Source: Hypomyces perniciosus (lineage: Eukaryota > Ascomycota > Sordariomycetes > Hypocreales > Hypocreaceae). Taken from it: a DNA stretch of 64,000 nt. The first letter of the stretch is position 1. Each line of letters starts with the position of its first letter. Shown in pieces: positions 36,580 through 50,625 of the stretch. The stretch lies in the NCBI GenBank assembly GCA_008477525.1, contig SPDT01000007.1, positions 186,001 through 250,000 on the forward strand, read 5' to 3'. The notes below the pieces were generated by a model, which saw only the letters and a program-made list of their open reading frames with translations, ran no database searches and was not told the DNA's origin. A program made the position numbers and the translations under genes.

Positions 36580-37382
36580 TATCGGGGGTAACTAATATAC
36601 CCAACGCACCTGCATTTTTTATATTACACTTACCTAAAAAAAGTCGGCTGCTTATTTAAGCAGTTACTAGATTAAGAAAGTATAAAAGTATAAAGATATA
36701 CAGATAAACTTAATTTAATATATAATAACCTTTTTCCTCTTTTAATATATAACCCTGCCTATAAGTATATAGCGGCTAAGGCGTATAAAGGTAACTATTA
36801 ATTACGTTTAGCTATTAGTATTATAATTAAATAATCTGCAGTATTTTTTAAACCTTATATTACTTAATCGCCGCTTTATAGTTCTATGAAGAGTATAGTC
36901 CCTGCACTTAATACCAGTCATTATATATATATTTTAAAGTGCTAATTCCCCTTTAACAAAACTGGTAACCGAAATAAAGGGAAATCTTAAAGATTATATC
37001 CTAGGAAATAATCACTAAAAGCACTTCTACGCTGCCATTAAAACCTACCTTTACTTAACTACTAAGAAAATTACAGGCTAGCCTCACTAAATCTTTATAT
37101 AAATATAAAATAATCCGCTAAAGGAAATAGTCTAAAACCCCTTCTATAACCACTTAATATAAATTAATATAATACTGAACTTTAAAATGCAAGTTATTTA
37201 ATTGTAATTTCTAAAAAAGATATTAGGATTAATTAACCTAGGCGTAATATACTAAAACACAATAAAAAAGCAAAACCTTAAAAAACTACCAGTTAATAAT
37301 ACCTATTAATTAAAAGCTAAAATCCTAAAGAAAATTACTAAAAGACTAATCGCTATAGTAAAAGCGAATATATAGGTAAAAC
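36580..37382 (+). mobile_element. RetD LTR retrotransposon fragment, forward: 5' LTR and start of the interior
   Basis: 36580-36958 (TATCGGGGGTAACT to CCCTTTAACA) is the RetD LTR. It is followed by AAACTGGTAACCGA, which contains TGG at the place of a primer binding site for a tRNA 3' end. The interior to 37382 is a decayed, probably gag-coding stretch, cut by a reverse gypsy LTR at 37383. Orientation rests on the primer site here and the polypurine tract at the 21255 copy. Confidence 0.65.
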
Positions 37383-40300
37383 TATTACGGCATAGAGAGG
37401 CAGGTTAGGGCAATTATCGTTGTTATGCCGTAGAGAGCGAGAAAGCCCTAAGGCTTTATAGAAAGCTATAGCTAGGAACGCGTTGGTGCCTGGTTATATA
37501 ACTGGGGCTTACGTAATAGGGCGTTAATATCGCGTTCTAGTCGGTGCTGTAACAGTACCCCCCCTCTTTATTACACTATTTAGCCGCGAATAGCTATATT
37601 ACTTATATAAATCGAAATTTTAAATAATTTAATTTAATACTTTTAATATAAAGATAAATAAGGTAAATTATATAGTTTTTAATGTTAATAATATATAGTT
37701 TAGCTGTAGACTTTAATATAGTATAGTCTTTAATTAGCGCTTTATAAATATTAGTTTCTTTTTAGCTATTGTCTCTTTTTCCTTTTATATAATTCCTTTT
37801 AATAGTTATTGCAGTAAACCTGGCTTTTTCAAGTTTTATTTATAAAAGTTTTATATTACCCTTTTTTAACTTTATAGGTTATTAATTACTATATAGCAGT
37901 ATAGTATTTTTATTTAATAACGTAATAGAATTTATTATTATTATAATAATCTAAAAGCACTTTAAACTTTTATTTCTTTTATATTTTATTTATATTATTT
38001 TCCCTTTTTAATACTTTACTTTAAATATTCTTTTATTTAACTTTATTAATTATCTTTTACTTAAAGTGCAGTAAAGTAACTGTTTTAAATTATAAAAGGG
38101 AGTTATATAAAACTAAAAAAATCTATATATTTTTTAATAAGCTAATAATATAGGCTTATAAATATACCTTTATTATTATATAAAGTCCTGCCTATTTATC
38201 ATTTAACTTCTTTATTAGCTAGGTAATTTTTATATTTTATATATTAATAAAGACTTCCTGCCTAATAGTATAGACTAGTAATACCTCCCTTTATATATTT
38301 ACGTTTTCTTTATATTTTCTTTTTAAAGCTTTAGTAAAGGCTTTTAGCTATATAATAATACATTTAAATTGATTAATAATAGTATTAATATAGAAAAACT
38401 CTCTTTCTTTTATTATAGAAAAGTTTAATAAGTAAAGCCATAAAGGCTTTATTTTTAAGTAAAGGTTAAAACTATAGTTAATAAAAAATAGTAATATACT
38501 AATAGTTTTAAATATTATATTATATACAGTAAACTTAACTAATAAAAGCCAATAGATTTCATTATTTCAGTAAAAGTTAATAAAAGCTTATAAGTATTAT
38601 TTTACATTTATATTAATTTTTTTAATCTACCAATTAGTTTTAAAGTAAAAGGCTAATAACTGTTTTAATATAACTCTTAATTACTTTAAAAATTATTTTT
38701 AGAATTTTAATATAAACTATATACTGCAGTTTAATATAATATTATTCAGTATATTATAAAGGCAGTAAATCTTATTGATAAATATATTAGCTAGCTTTTT
38801 TATTAATAGTGAAGTAATAGGTATAAAATAATATATTTTATAAAGCAAAAAACTATTATTAATAAATGCTTATAAATAATATTATAGTAGTGGGATTTAT
38901 ATAGTAGTATAATATAATTAATAGAGATATTTAATTATATATAAAATAAAACTAGTAATAGTTAAAAAAAGCTTTATAGTAATAATTGCAAGGCCGTTAT
39001 TCTAATATATAGTTTATAGGCTTATATAAATACTTTAGTGTTTTTTAAGATCTATAGCTATTAGTATATCTAGCTAATAAAGTTTAAAGTTTCAAACCTG
39101 CCTAAATATTTAGCTAGGCTATTTAAGTAGTTTTTAAATAGGATTTATATATAAAGTTTATTATTAAAGGGAATAAAAAGCTGCTTTTAGTAATAGATTC
39201 TGCTATTTATTATTTAGCAGTTGTTTATTATAATTTAAAGTTTTCTATAAAGCTGTTTTAGCTATTAGTGGATATTAAAGTTTTAAAGTACAGTTACTAT
39301 TTCTTTTATTATAATATTTTATTTATATACTGCAGTAATTAAATTATTAATTAGTCTATTTTCTGTAAGTATTATTATAATTATAAAGGCAGCCTTTATA
39401 AATAGTTTTACATTTAATAAGACTTTTTTTAAAATATTATTTAAACTTTAAGGCTAAAAGAACTTTATAGGAGGATAGTGTATTGCCTGTTTTTAATTTA
39501 GTTATTAAAGGGGTTTATTTTATAGGCCTATTTTCTACTTTTTGATTTAAAGTATTAAGCTTTATAGCCTTAAAGCCAGGTTAATAAATAATATAGAGGT
39601 TAAAGCTAAAAAGGAATTTAAACTATTAGATTTACTATTAGTTTAAGGCTTTAATTAAATAAAGTATTTAAAGTTTTTATAGTCTATAATAATATTAAAC
39701 CCTTATAAGCTTTATAATTTTAAATACTATTCCTCTATTACTTTAATAATACCTAAAAGTTTTTTATTATAAATTTTATAGTTATATTTTTAAATATTAT
39801 ACTTTATAGAAAAAAATATAATAAAGTTTAGAATACCTTTTTTATTATACTATAATAGGAAACTGCTTAGTACCTAATTAAAGGTATTAATGTTAAAGAC
39901 TATTTATTTATTATAGTTAAAAAGCCTAAAGACTAAGGTTAATTTTAAAGTATATTTAATTTTATATTTAATTAAATTAAAGGCTTCCTACTATTTCTCT
40001 CTTCAAGTATATAGTTAATCTTTCTTTAAAAGTTTATTTAATAGTATAGCTATTTTAAAGTATTTTTAAATAAAATAGTAATAGAAATTTATAAAGTTAA
40101 AAGAACCTTTATAAGTCTTTTACTCCTTTAAGTAATTGCTAGTTTAATATAGCCTTCATTTTCTTCAGATTTATTTCTAGTCCCTTTAAAGTAATAATTA
40201 AACAAAAATATTTTATCTTTATTATCTTAAATTTATATTAAATAATATTAGTTTAAAGGCTAGTATTTTAAAGGTAGGCTATTATTTTATATATATATTT

Positions 40301-40737
40301 ATAATATTCTTTTTAGCTTAATAAATATATAAAGATATTATTAAAGTATACTATATAAATATAGTTAAAAAGGTTATAAAGAATATAGTTAATATAATAT
40401 TAGAATATAGTAAATATATTATAAAGGCTAAAAGGTATAACTAATATTTTAAAAAGGCTAAACTTTATAATAAATATTATTTTTTATATATCCCTTTTAA
40501 TAATATAAAGGTTATTAAATGTAGTAATAATATTAAGTTTTATATATACTTTTATATAACTTAAAGCATTAAAGGTGTTTTAAATTAATAGTAATAGGTA
40601 TTAATTTTTAATAGTAATATTATTTAACTTTTAATAGTTTTAATAAATATAGATACTACTTTTTAATTTTGCAGCTAAAAGGAGAGGAGTAGTATATTAT
40701 ATTTATAATATATAGATAAATCCTTTCTGTTAGGTTG
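37383..40737 (-). mobile_element. Gypsy-type retrotransposon fragment, reverse; LTR unmutated, interior RIP-mutated
   Basis: 37383-37554 is a GC-normal LTR (TATTACGGCATAGAG to GGTGCTGTAACA). It shares blocks with the Gyp LTR (GCAGGTTA, TTATGCC, GTGCTGTAACA) and is followed by the complement of a polypurine tract (GTACCCCCCCTC). The 3.2 kb interior to 40737 is strongly AT-mutated and keeps only traces of pol on the minus strand. It is cut by the forward RetA at 40738. It is probably a sister family of Gyp. Confidence 0.68.
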
Positions 40738-42399
40738 AGTAGGCCGGGGCCCTACCACTTGCTGGCGCTAGGGAGCTCTGATCTGCTATGTAAGCAGATA
40801 CAAGCTGACATACACACCGCGTAAGCGATATATCAGACTATACAGGCGCTTATAAAGCGCCTGCATACAGCTTCTTCTTTGTGTTAGCTATATATATATA
40901 TAGCGAAGCCACTACAGTATATTCTCTTTCATAAAATTAAACTTCATTTCCTATCTCTTTATACTCTATATAGCTATACTGCGCTTTACTATAGTTATAA
41001 GCCTAAATAGTAACTATTAAAGTTACTAAAAACTTTTACTTTAATATTATATCTCTCTTTATACCTATTACCTTTACTTTTAAACTGCTAAAGCTATCTT
41101 TTATAATAGATAATATAAAGGATATTACTTTTATAAAGCTAGAATTAAAAGTCTAGTAAATTAAATAGATTACTGTTTTAATTAATTATATAACTACTGT
41201 TAAGGTCTAGAATAGGATTAATCTTAATCTCTTTAATTAGCTAAATAACTATTTCCCTACTACTAGGCCATTTACTTTAATAGAAGTGAAGGAGTATATA
41301 GTAAAAGAGTTTAGTTTTAATGCCTCTGCAGCAGATATTTCTGTTTATTATAATAATATACTTTAAAAGCATTAATTTAATATTACTTTAAATAAAAAAA
41401 AGAGGAAGGCTAGTAATGTAATTTTAAATTAAATCTAAAAGATAGTTAACTTTAATATTTATACTTTAATCTTAGCAGACCTTAAAGCTGCGGCCTTAGC
41501 CTCTGCTATTATTAAAGTAGCCTATAATAATAATAGGGACTTTAACGTTAAGTTTACTATTTGCTAAATTATTAAAAAGCTTAAAGATTAACTAGCTCTT
41601 TATAAGGATATAATATATAAAGAAGTACATTTATCCTATTAATATATACTATATAAAGCAGAGTGTAGGAGTATTAGGCTAGAAGTATAGTATATTTACT
41701 AGGCGTATATTTATATAAGTGCAGTAAGGTATAAGCTTTTAAAGGTTATAGGAATAGCTTTTTAAATAGCTTTCTTTAAAGCTATTAAAATATACTTTAC
41801 CTTAAACTTTACTGCCTACTACTTATACTATATAAATAGCCTAATTAAAAGCAGTAAAATAAATAAAGTCTTTTCCTTTAATTAATTTAAATAGCTTTTT
41901 TTAAATACTTTAAAAAATATAAAGAACTATACTTATAGCTTTTATATAATATTTAGTAACTCCTCTGATAATATATTGAGCAGTAGCAATATATACTTGA
42001 AGCCTCCTATTAGCAAAGAGTGCCTTTATAGACTTAAAAGGTATACTTAGCTTTTAAATGACTGTAGTAAGGTATATGCTGTATTTACTGGAAGGCTTAA
42101 TAAAAAAAGGAAATATACTTTTACGCTTAAATAGGCTATAAAAATTTATATGCGCCTGTAAAAAGATAAATAGCAGGTTACCTGTAAAAAGTTTAATAAA
42201 AGGGGTATTAACTTTACTGCTTTAATACAAAGAGGAATAGCCTTAACTATTATAGCTGCCTTAATCTTTTTAAACCTGATTAATAAGGAAGAAATAAGCC
42301 CTGCAGTATATTTAATAAGTGTATTAATATATACTAATATATAGGATATACTTTACTGCCTCTTTTTAAGTACCCTTTTTAATATATATAGTATTATTT

Positions 42400-45300
42400 A
42401 TTTTATAAATAGCAGGAATTACTTTATTCCTAGTTTCTTTATCCTAAATATAGAAAAGGATTATATTAAAGTAAAAGGAGCTAGCTATTTAATAATTAAA
42501 AGAGGTTATTGTCTGTTAAAGGATACTCTTTATAATTTATATTAAAAGATAATGCACTTTATTAAGCTTTTAGATATAGCTATAGTTAAAGGATTTTATA
42601 TTAATATTATATTTTTATTAAAGCTTTAAAAAGCAGGGATTTAGCTAATAGGGTATAATAATATACTTTATACTAGTATAGCTAGTTTAAATACTATTAT
42701 AGGGAAGGTAGAGTATAAGTATAATTTTCTATTTTTTTAATATAAGCCTTTATTGCTTTATATTGCCTTTATCTTTAAGTATATTATATTAAGCAGTTTA
42801 ATAGCTTTTTTATTTTTTTTAATATAGACTATAGTATTTATAAAGTATTAAAAAGTAAAAGAAAAGTAATACATAATCCTTTAATACTATAATATAACTT
42901 TAAATAGCTTTAATATTTATAATTAGGATATTAAGGCCTAAAAGCGCTTAAAGCGCTTATAAAGAATGCAAGGAATATATATATTAAGGGAATTATATAT
43001 ATAGAATATAAGGCTTATACTTTTATATACGCGAAATAGGTTATCTTTTATAGACTATTTAATAGATAAATATTAAAATCGTTTTTTAAAGTATACTAGG
43101 ATCTTTAAAATTATTTTAAAGGCTATAATAGGGATAACTGGCTTCTAGTGCTTAAAAAAGAATATACTATATAGCTATATATACGCCTTTTATTAAATAA
43201 AGAACAGGAAACTGTTTTTAATACTCTTTTTAACTTTATAAGTATAGTAAAGATACAATACAATATTTCTATATACCTTTTTAGGCAGGATAATAAGAAA
43301 GTTGTAATTGCAGTTAAAAGCTTATTATATTTCTAGATCTAGGCTAATATAAAGGGTATTATCTTAAAGTTTACCCTTTTTTATATATATAAGCTAAATA
43401 GCGCTTTAAAATAAGTAGGATAGGAAGTTATAAATAAGTCGATTAAGATATTAAAAGCTGCAGGTCTCTTAATTAATTTATAGCTAGAGAGTATAAAAGC
43501 AGTAGTGTATATTATTAATATATATCTTACGCGCAGCTTTAATATCATATTATTTATTAATAAATTAAAGTAATAGTTCTGTAACTTTACGCCCCTTTTA
43601 ATAAAAGAGCCTTTTATAGACTTATAGCTAGATTAAAGCAGTCTTTATATATATAACTACTGCGCCTATATACTTAATAAAGACTGCAAGGCTAGCCAGA
43701 AAAAGAGAGAATTTAAAACTAAACCTAAGGGGCTAATTAAATATTTTATTAGCTATACTGTAAATAATATATATTGCATTTAATTACCCTGTTTAGTAAA
43801 GGTAATTATTATAAGGAATATATAGTTTAATAACATTAACTTTTTTAATAGTAATAAAGAGATTGCAGATAAGCTATTTATAGCTAAGTTAAATAAACTA
43901 TTTAATAAAGTTGAAGAAAATAAGCTAGAATTTAAACTCTTCCTTATATATATTCCTACAGTAAGAAATACCTTTATAAGTAATATAAAAGAAGAGAGTA
44001 TACTTTTAAAGGTAATAGAAATATAAAGCATTAAAGATAGCTTAATAAATGCTTTAAATAAGCTACCAGTGCATTTAAAAAGACTTTTTAGTCTTTAAAT
44101 ATTAAAGGCTACCTTAGAATAGTTAATCTTTATAGATAATACTAGCGCGCTAATAGGAACCTTAAGTAATGCTTTAATAAGCGATTTACCTTTTTCTATA
44201 GAGAGGGATATAGCAGAAGAATAGCCTTATATATTAAGGGTATATAACTTAATAAAGGAGGATAGTTTATTAAAGCTAGAAGCAGATTAATATATAAAAG
44301 ACTCGCTTACTTTTATAAAAGAAAAGTAAACCTTTAAAGAAATACTAGTTAGTAATCCTTTAAGCAGTAAAGTAGTAGCCAATATTTATAAGAGTTTAAG
44401 ACTTTAAAGGGAATAATTTGCAAGAAAGGCTAATAAATACCTCCTAGTATATAAAATTAAAATATATACTTTAAATACTGCTTTTAAAGATAATAAATTT
44501 AATATATATTGAATAATTATTAAGCTTTTTAATTTATCATTATATTAACTGCTATTTAATTAATAAAAGCTAATAAATAATAAATTAAAAAGTACAGAAA
44601 TAGTATTTACTGTTTTTAATACAGTAATAGACTGTAAATCTTCTTTTTAAAAGAGTATAGCTTTTAATAAGTTAACTGTTTATTAAAAGGATTTAGCGAA
44701 ACCGCTAAAAAATTAAAAAGAGCTTATAAAATATTTACTTAAAGATAAGTTTAAGTAAACTGCATACAATAAAATTAATTCTCTGTATATAAAAAAAACC
44801 TAGTAAAAAATACTATACTTAAAGGCGATATTAAAGCTATTACTAGTATATTAAGTTTTTACTTATAAGTTTAATTAGAATAGAAATCTAGAATACTATA
44901 AAGTTTATTTTATAGTCTATAGGTATTTATAAAAGCGCTTTACTATAGAGAGTATATATACAGCTATATTAATAGTATATTCTTTTTATATATTTATTGC
45001 TTTTATAGTAAAATTTAACTTTTAGTTAAATTAGTATAATATTAAAAATACTTTTTTTAATACTTTAAGGGATAAAAACTCGAAATTAGTTATATATAAG
45101 CTCCTTAAGGGTTTTAAGCAGCTAAATGTCTGTCTAAAGCTCGCGAAAGCCTTATATAACTTAAAGGACTCGCTAAAGCTATAGTTTAATAAATTATTTT
45201 CGACTTTAAAGCAATAAAGGTTAATTTTAAGCTTTAAAAAGCTTTATCTCTTTTATAATAAAGCTTAGAAAATCTTTATTGTATTTTATATAGATAATAT

Positions 45301-46250
45301 TTTAATTATATATTATTATAATAATAAAGCTTTTTATATTAAATTACTAAATACTTTAAAATTTATAGTAAAAGAGATATATAGTAGTTTTTAAAGATTA
45401 AAATTACCTATAACTATATAAAGTATAAGATATACTTTTCTTATAAGAGTTATATTAAGAAAATTATAAAATAATTTAGGCTTAATAAAGAAATATAGCT
45501 TTTTATAATTCTAATACCTATTATAAAGCTTTAAAAAAGTATATCGCAAACTTTAAAAGTAACTATTAAAATATATTAAAAGAAAATAAGATTAATGCTT
45601 TATATAGCTATTATAATAAAGCTTAATATAGCTTATAGCGCTTTAGCTTTATTACAGTTTTTAATTAACCCTAGTAAAAAGTACTTTAAAGCAGTTAATT
45701 AGCTAATCCGCTATTTATATATAGTATTTTTTAGCTTTTCAGTATAAAGGGAAAACAGAAATATAAGTTTTAACTGCTTTAAGCAATACTTTTTTCGCTA
45801 ATAATATAAATACTTAGCGATTATTTTAGGGGTATTTTATTATACTCTTTTTAAGCTTTATATATAAAATATAATATATTAAAGTATTATTAGTATATCT
45901 ATAACAGAAGCTAAGCTGTTTACCTTTACTTAAATAGCGAAAAAGGCTATAGGTTTATATTGCTTTTTCTAAAAGATAAAATTTAACTTTAGCGCTAATT
46001 AGAATATTAATTATAATAATTAATTACCTATATATTTTATAATTAAAGAGAGTATATAAATTAATACTTGCCTGTATTATATTAAAATATAAAATATATA
46101 GCTTTAACAGGAATATTAAAAAGGATTATTTATAGTTTTTTATTTTTCTTTTAACTTTATGCCTACTAATAGGCTTATTAAAGCCTTACTATAATAGCGC
46201 TTTAAGCACTTTAAAGCACTATTAAACTTAGTAGATATATAGTTACTAGA
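42400..46250 (+). pseudogene. RetA pol remnant: integrase, reverse transcriptase, RNase H
   Basis: The plus-strand reading, interrupted by many TAA and TAG codons, shows an integrase C-terminal part with SIKILKAAGLLINL and VVYIINIYLTRSF. The copia reverse transcriptase has KALYNLKDSLKL and FYIDNILI (45287-45310; the second Asp of the YxDD motif changed to Asn). RNase H has ISITEAKLF and RFKHFKALLNLVDI. The order integrase before reverse transcriptase defines Ty1/copia. Confidence 0.85.
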
Positions 46251-47631
46251 ATAAAATATATAAAAATATAGGAAACCAATTAATTCTAGCCTATAAGCCG
46301 CCAGCTATAAAGGTATATTCTATTACTGCAATAACTATTCTCTAAGAGTTTTCTAGCCTTTATACGCCTGCGCGCAAAAGGCGTTATTGTTATTATTACT
46401 ACTGCCTAAGGCAGCAGCCTCTTTAAAGTAAACCGAGTTCTCCTCTTTTAATAGGTTAAATTAAAAGCGTAACGCCTTTTTACACTGGATTGCTATTTAA
46501 TTATATAAGCTTGCAAGTATATAAAAAAAGAGAGTATACTTACCTAATTATCCTCTTTACTTATAGCTTAAAAGAGCTAGTATAGAATTAGTGTAAGTAT
46601 TAAATAACTATAAAGTATACAATTAAATAAAGTAATATAAGCAAATTAAAGAGGAACTTACTAGGGGGTATATTAATAATTATTATTAAAGTAAGCAGTA
46701 TACTGCTAAAAGCGGGCGATAGAAATATACTAGGAGAAGTCTCTTTTGCCAGCGATTGCCGACTTTAGATAACCTTTATAAAGAGGGGATAACGGTATAG
46801 CAGTAGGGGCAGCGGCGGTAGTAGAGGTAGAGCCAGAGGCAGCTGCGGAAGCAGCTGCAGCAGGAGCAATTATAAGAGCAGCTACCGGAGCAGCAGCAGC
46901 AGCAATAGGGGCAGGGGCCAAAGCAGAAGCAGCAGCTGCCTCAACAGTAAAGCGCGCTTTACAAGCAGCTATAATAGCAGCAGCACAGCGCGCGTTAAAA
47001 GCGGCAAAAGCCGCAGCATCCCTCAACTAAGCCAGACTAGCTGGCGCAAAAGCAGGAGCCAGAGTAAGAGCCAGAGCAGGAGTAGGAGCAGCAATAGGCA
47101 TAGCCGCTTCGCTAGCTAAGCAACTAACGCCAGGACAACCCATTTTTAAAGGGCAACTATAACTACACTTCACTAATAAAGTATTCTTCTTCTGCGATTT
47201 CGCTATTAGCTAATAAATATACAGCGCGAAAGGAATTAGTCGGAAATATAATATTTACAGCAGGAGCTATACTGCTGTTACTGTTAATATTAATATTATT
47301 ATTAATATTAATAATAATAATATTAATAACTAAAGAAAAGGAGCGAGGAATAGGGCTAAAGGGCAGCTAATATACCTATTTTAGCTGTTTAAAACTAATT
47401 TACCTACTTAAAAGCTTTATTATTTAACTTCCTATTATTACAGAATAATAATAGCTATAGCGCTTATATTCCTTTCACCTCTATAATAGAATATTAATAT
47501 ATATTTATAATAAAGAGCTTTTAACTAAGTAAAAGAGGCTTTGAGAGCGCAGCCAGTCAGTTATAACACTATAGATACGCTAAAGTAGCAGTTAATAAGG
47601 CATTAGGAATAGCCTTATTAACTGGGGGGTA
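46251..47631 (+). other. RetA 3' region: extra coding-like, Ala/Ser-rich segment after pol
   Basis: About 1.4 kb lies between the end of RNase H and the 3' LTR, more than a 3' UTR needs. 46740-47160 is much richer in GC than its surroundings and built of GCA/GCC-type repeats. In one plus frame it reads as an Ala-rich, helix-prone stretch (TVKRALQAAIIAAAQRALK) up to a stop at 47157, broken only at 47027. In another plus frame it is Ser/Arg/Gly-rich (RGSGGSRGRARGS). The reverse copy keeps the same segment at about 24390-24640. Which frame, if any, was translated is uncertain; the antisense open frame 46730-47026 is considered a by-product. Confidence 0.5.
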
Positions 47632-47896
47632 TATTGGGTTAAATAGGCCGGGGCCCTACTGCTTATTAATACTAAGGAGCTATTATCTGCTATATAAGCA
47701 GATATAAGCTGATATATATATCGTATAAATAATATATTAAACTATACAGGCATTATAAAGCGCCTGCATACAGCTTCTTCTTTGTATTAGCTATATGTAT
47801 ATATAGCGAGGCTATTATGGTATATTCTTTTTTATAGAATCAAGCTTTGTTTCCTATCTCTCTATACTCTATATAGCTATACCGCGCTCCGCTATA

Positions 47897-50625
47897 ATAA
47901 TATTATCAATTTTATAAATAACAGGAACTACATTATCTTTAACTCCTTTATATTAAATATAAAAGATAATTATATTAAAGTAAACGTAATTAAATACTAA
48001 ATTTTTAAGAAAGGATATCGCTTAATTAAAAACACTTTCTGTAACCTATTTAAAGGAATTATATACTTTATTAAACTTATTAATATTACTGTTATAAAAG
48101 GATTTTATATTAATATTATATTAATATTAAAGCTTTATAAAGCTAGGGTTTAGCTAATAGAATCGAATAATATATTTCGTATAAATATAATTAATTTACG
48201 GACTATAAGAATTAAAGGAAAGTATAAATATAACCTTTTATATCTTTAATATAAACCTTTATCTCTTTATACTACTCTTATACTTAAATACTATATCTTA
48301 AATAATTTAATAACTCTGTTACTACTATTAAATATATATAATAGAGTAGATACTATAATAAAAGAAAAAGATTAAGATATAACCCTCTACTACTATACTT
48401 TAATTTAAAATACCTTTAATATCTATAATCTAGGTATTTTAGCCTTAAAGCGCTAAAGGTATTAACTAAAAATACTAAAAATAAAAAAATAAAAAAAGCT
48501 AAATATATAGACTATACGTCTTGCACTTTAATATATATATTACAGGTCATTTTATATAAACTATTTAATAAATAAATATTAACAAAATTTTAAAGTTTAT
48601 TAAAATCGTTAAAACTATTTGCAAGGATATAAGAAAAATAATTAACTTTTAATACTTAAAGATATATATACTATATAGTCATATATATACTTTTATTAAA
48701 TAAAGAATATAATATTATCATTAATACTTTTTTAAACTTTATAAATATAATTAAAACGCAATATAATATCTCTATTTATTATATTTATTTAAATAAAAAG
48801 GTTATACTAAACCTTATTTATATATAGCTTCTAGGAAGCTGTATACAATACAGTAATAAGGAAACAACTAAAAGTCTAGTTAAGTAAATAATGGAATAAA
48901 CAATTAAATTGTATTTAATCTGATAGCTAGAAGCTATAGAATATTTAGTGTATATGCAGGTATTTGTAAAAGTGATTGTAGAACAATGCTTTGTCTTTTA
49001 CAATAGTCCTCCGACCTAATAATAGGTGTATAACAGGAGAATTGGGTTTGTGGCTATATTTCTATTTTCCGCAAAATTCATTTATATAGGAAATCGGCCA
49101 AATCGACTCACGGCTATACAAACAGGAAACCATTTTAGTTAGATTTTTCATAATGGGCATTATGCCCATTATATTGAGTCTAGGGTAGGCGGGGTAGCTG
49201 GTCCTAGCTTAATTGTTATCGTTAAAGATAACAGAAATTTCCTGACTTACATTAAAGTTCCTCCGGGAACTCTGTCCTAGCGTCAGGCCTAATTCCAGGT
49301 CTAGCCAGAATAGAAAGGTTACCTAGATACACTGAAATCCTTACTTTTTAGCCCTCCTTTTAACAATATCAAATAAAATAATAAAAAAGCTATAATAGCG
49401 ATTAAAGGTTTAATATATTATTGGGTTTAAGTAAATAAAGGAATTATCTTTAAGCTTTCCCTTTCTTATATTTATAAATTAAATAATGTATTAAAGTATA
49501 TAGGTTAAGAAGTAATAACTAAATTAATTAAAATATTCAATTATATTAATTTTCTAAATAACTTATAGCCCAAAAACACTAAAGCAGCAATATACTTTAT
49601 TAATATAAGCCCTTTATTTGCGCTTAAAATAATATTACTAATTAATAAACTAAAGCAATAGTTCTATAACTTTATACCTTTTCCTATAAAGAAGCTTTCT
49701 ATAAATCTATAGCTAAATTAAAATAAAATTTATATTTATAACTGCTGCGCCTATATGTTTAATAAAAACTATAAAGCTAGTTGGAATAAAACAGAATTTA
49801 AAAATTAAGCTTAAAAGCTTAATTAAATACTTTATTAAATATACTGCAAATAATATATATTATATTTAATTATTTTATTCAATAAAGGTAATTAATATAC
49901 ACAATATATAGTTTCATAAAAATATTTTCGTTAATAGTAAAAAAAACATTACAGATAATTTACTATAATTTAATTAAATAAATTATTTAAAGAGGTTAAA
50001 AAAGGAATTAAAGTTTACGCTCTTTTTAATACATAATCCTATAGTAAAAAATACCTTTATAAATAATAAAAGAATAAAGAGTTTACTTTTAAAGGTAAAT
50101 AAGCCTTAAAGCCTTAACATTAATTTAATAACTATTAAAGTTAAGTTATTAATATATTTAAAGGTATCTTTTAGTCTTTAAATGTTAAAGGCTACTTTAA
50201 AACAATTAATCTTTATAAATAATACTAGTGCATTAATAGAAACTTTAAGCAATACTTTTATAAATAATTTACCCTTTATATAAAAAGGGATATAGTAAAA
50301 AAATAGCTTTATATATTAAAAGTATATAATTTAATAAAAGAGAATAGTTTATTAAAATTAAAAGCAGATTAATATATAAAAGACTCGCTTACTTTTATAA
50401 AAAAAATAAACCTTTCAAGACATTCTAGCTAATAATCCTTTAAATAATAAAGTAATAGCCGATATTTATAAAAGCTTAAGACTTTAAAGGAAATAACTTG
50501 CAAGAAAACCTAATAAATATTTCCTAATATATAAAACTAAAACGCGCACTTTAAATATTACTTTTAAATATAATAAGCTTAATATATATATAATAATTAC
50601 TAGACTCTTTAATTTAATACTATAT
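47897..50625 (+). mobile_element. RetA internal fragment, forward, carrying a RetB solo LTR
   Basis: Collinear with about 42405-44540 of the full RetA copy (protease/pre-integrase to the end of integrase), joined directly to the 3' LTR at 47896 on the left and ended by the LTR at 50626 on the right. The RetB solo LTR 48786-49365 interrupts it. Confidence 0.8.
48786..49365 (-). repeat. RetB solo LTR, reverse (580 bp)
   Basis: Aligns along its length with the complement of 60517-61098. Flanked by ATATT (48781-48785) and ATATC (49366-49370), a 5-bp target duplication with one C/T difference. Only moderately mutated compared with the RetA sequence around it. Confidence 0.85.

Larger units (their letters stand above)
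40738..47896 (+). mobile_element. RetA Ty1/copia retrotransposon with both LTRs, RIP-inactivated
   Basis: 5' LTR 40738-40993 (TGTTAGGTTGAGTAGGCC) and 3' LTR 47632-47896 (TATTGGGTTAAATAGGCC), with primer site region GTTATAAGCCTAAATAG at 40994 and polypurine tract ACTGGGGGGTA just before 47632. Pol is in copia order: protease and pre-integrase traces at about 42400-42950, integrase at about 42950-43760, reverse transcriptase at about 44900-45600, RNase H to about 46250. A further 1.4 kb precedes the 3' LTR (separate entry). The 5-bp flanks do not match (CTTTC and ATAAT), so the 3' side has been rearranged or joined to another copy. Confidence 0.88.

Noticed and set aside
36580..36958. RetD solo LTR
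   Set aside because: The 5-bp flanks (TATTT and AAACT) differ, and a primer-site-like sequence plus a decayed interior follow, so it is an element end and not a solo LTR.
46730..47026. Minus-strand open frame of 98 codons, Ala-rich
   Set aside because: It is the antisense of the low-complexity 3' segment of RetA. Ala-type codons rarely mutate to stops on that strand under RIP, so openness is no evidence of a gene.
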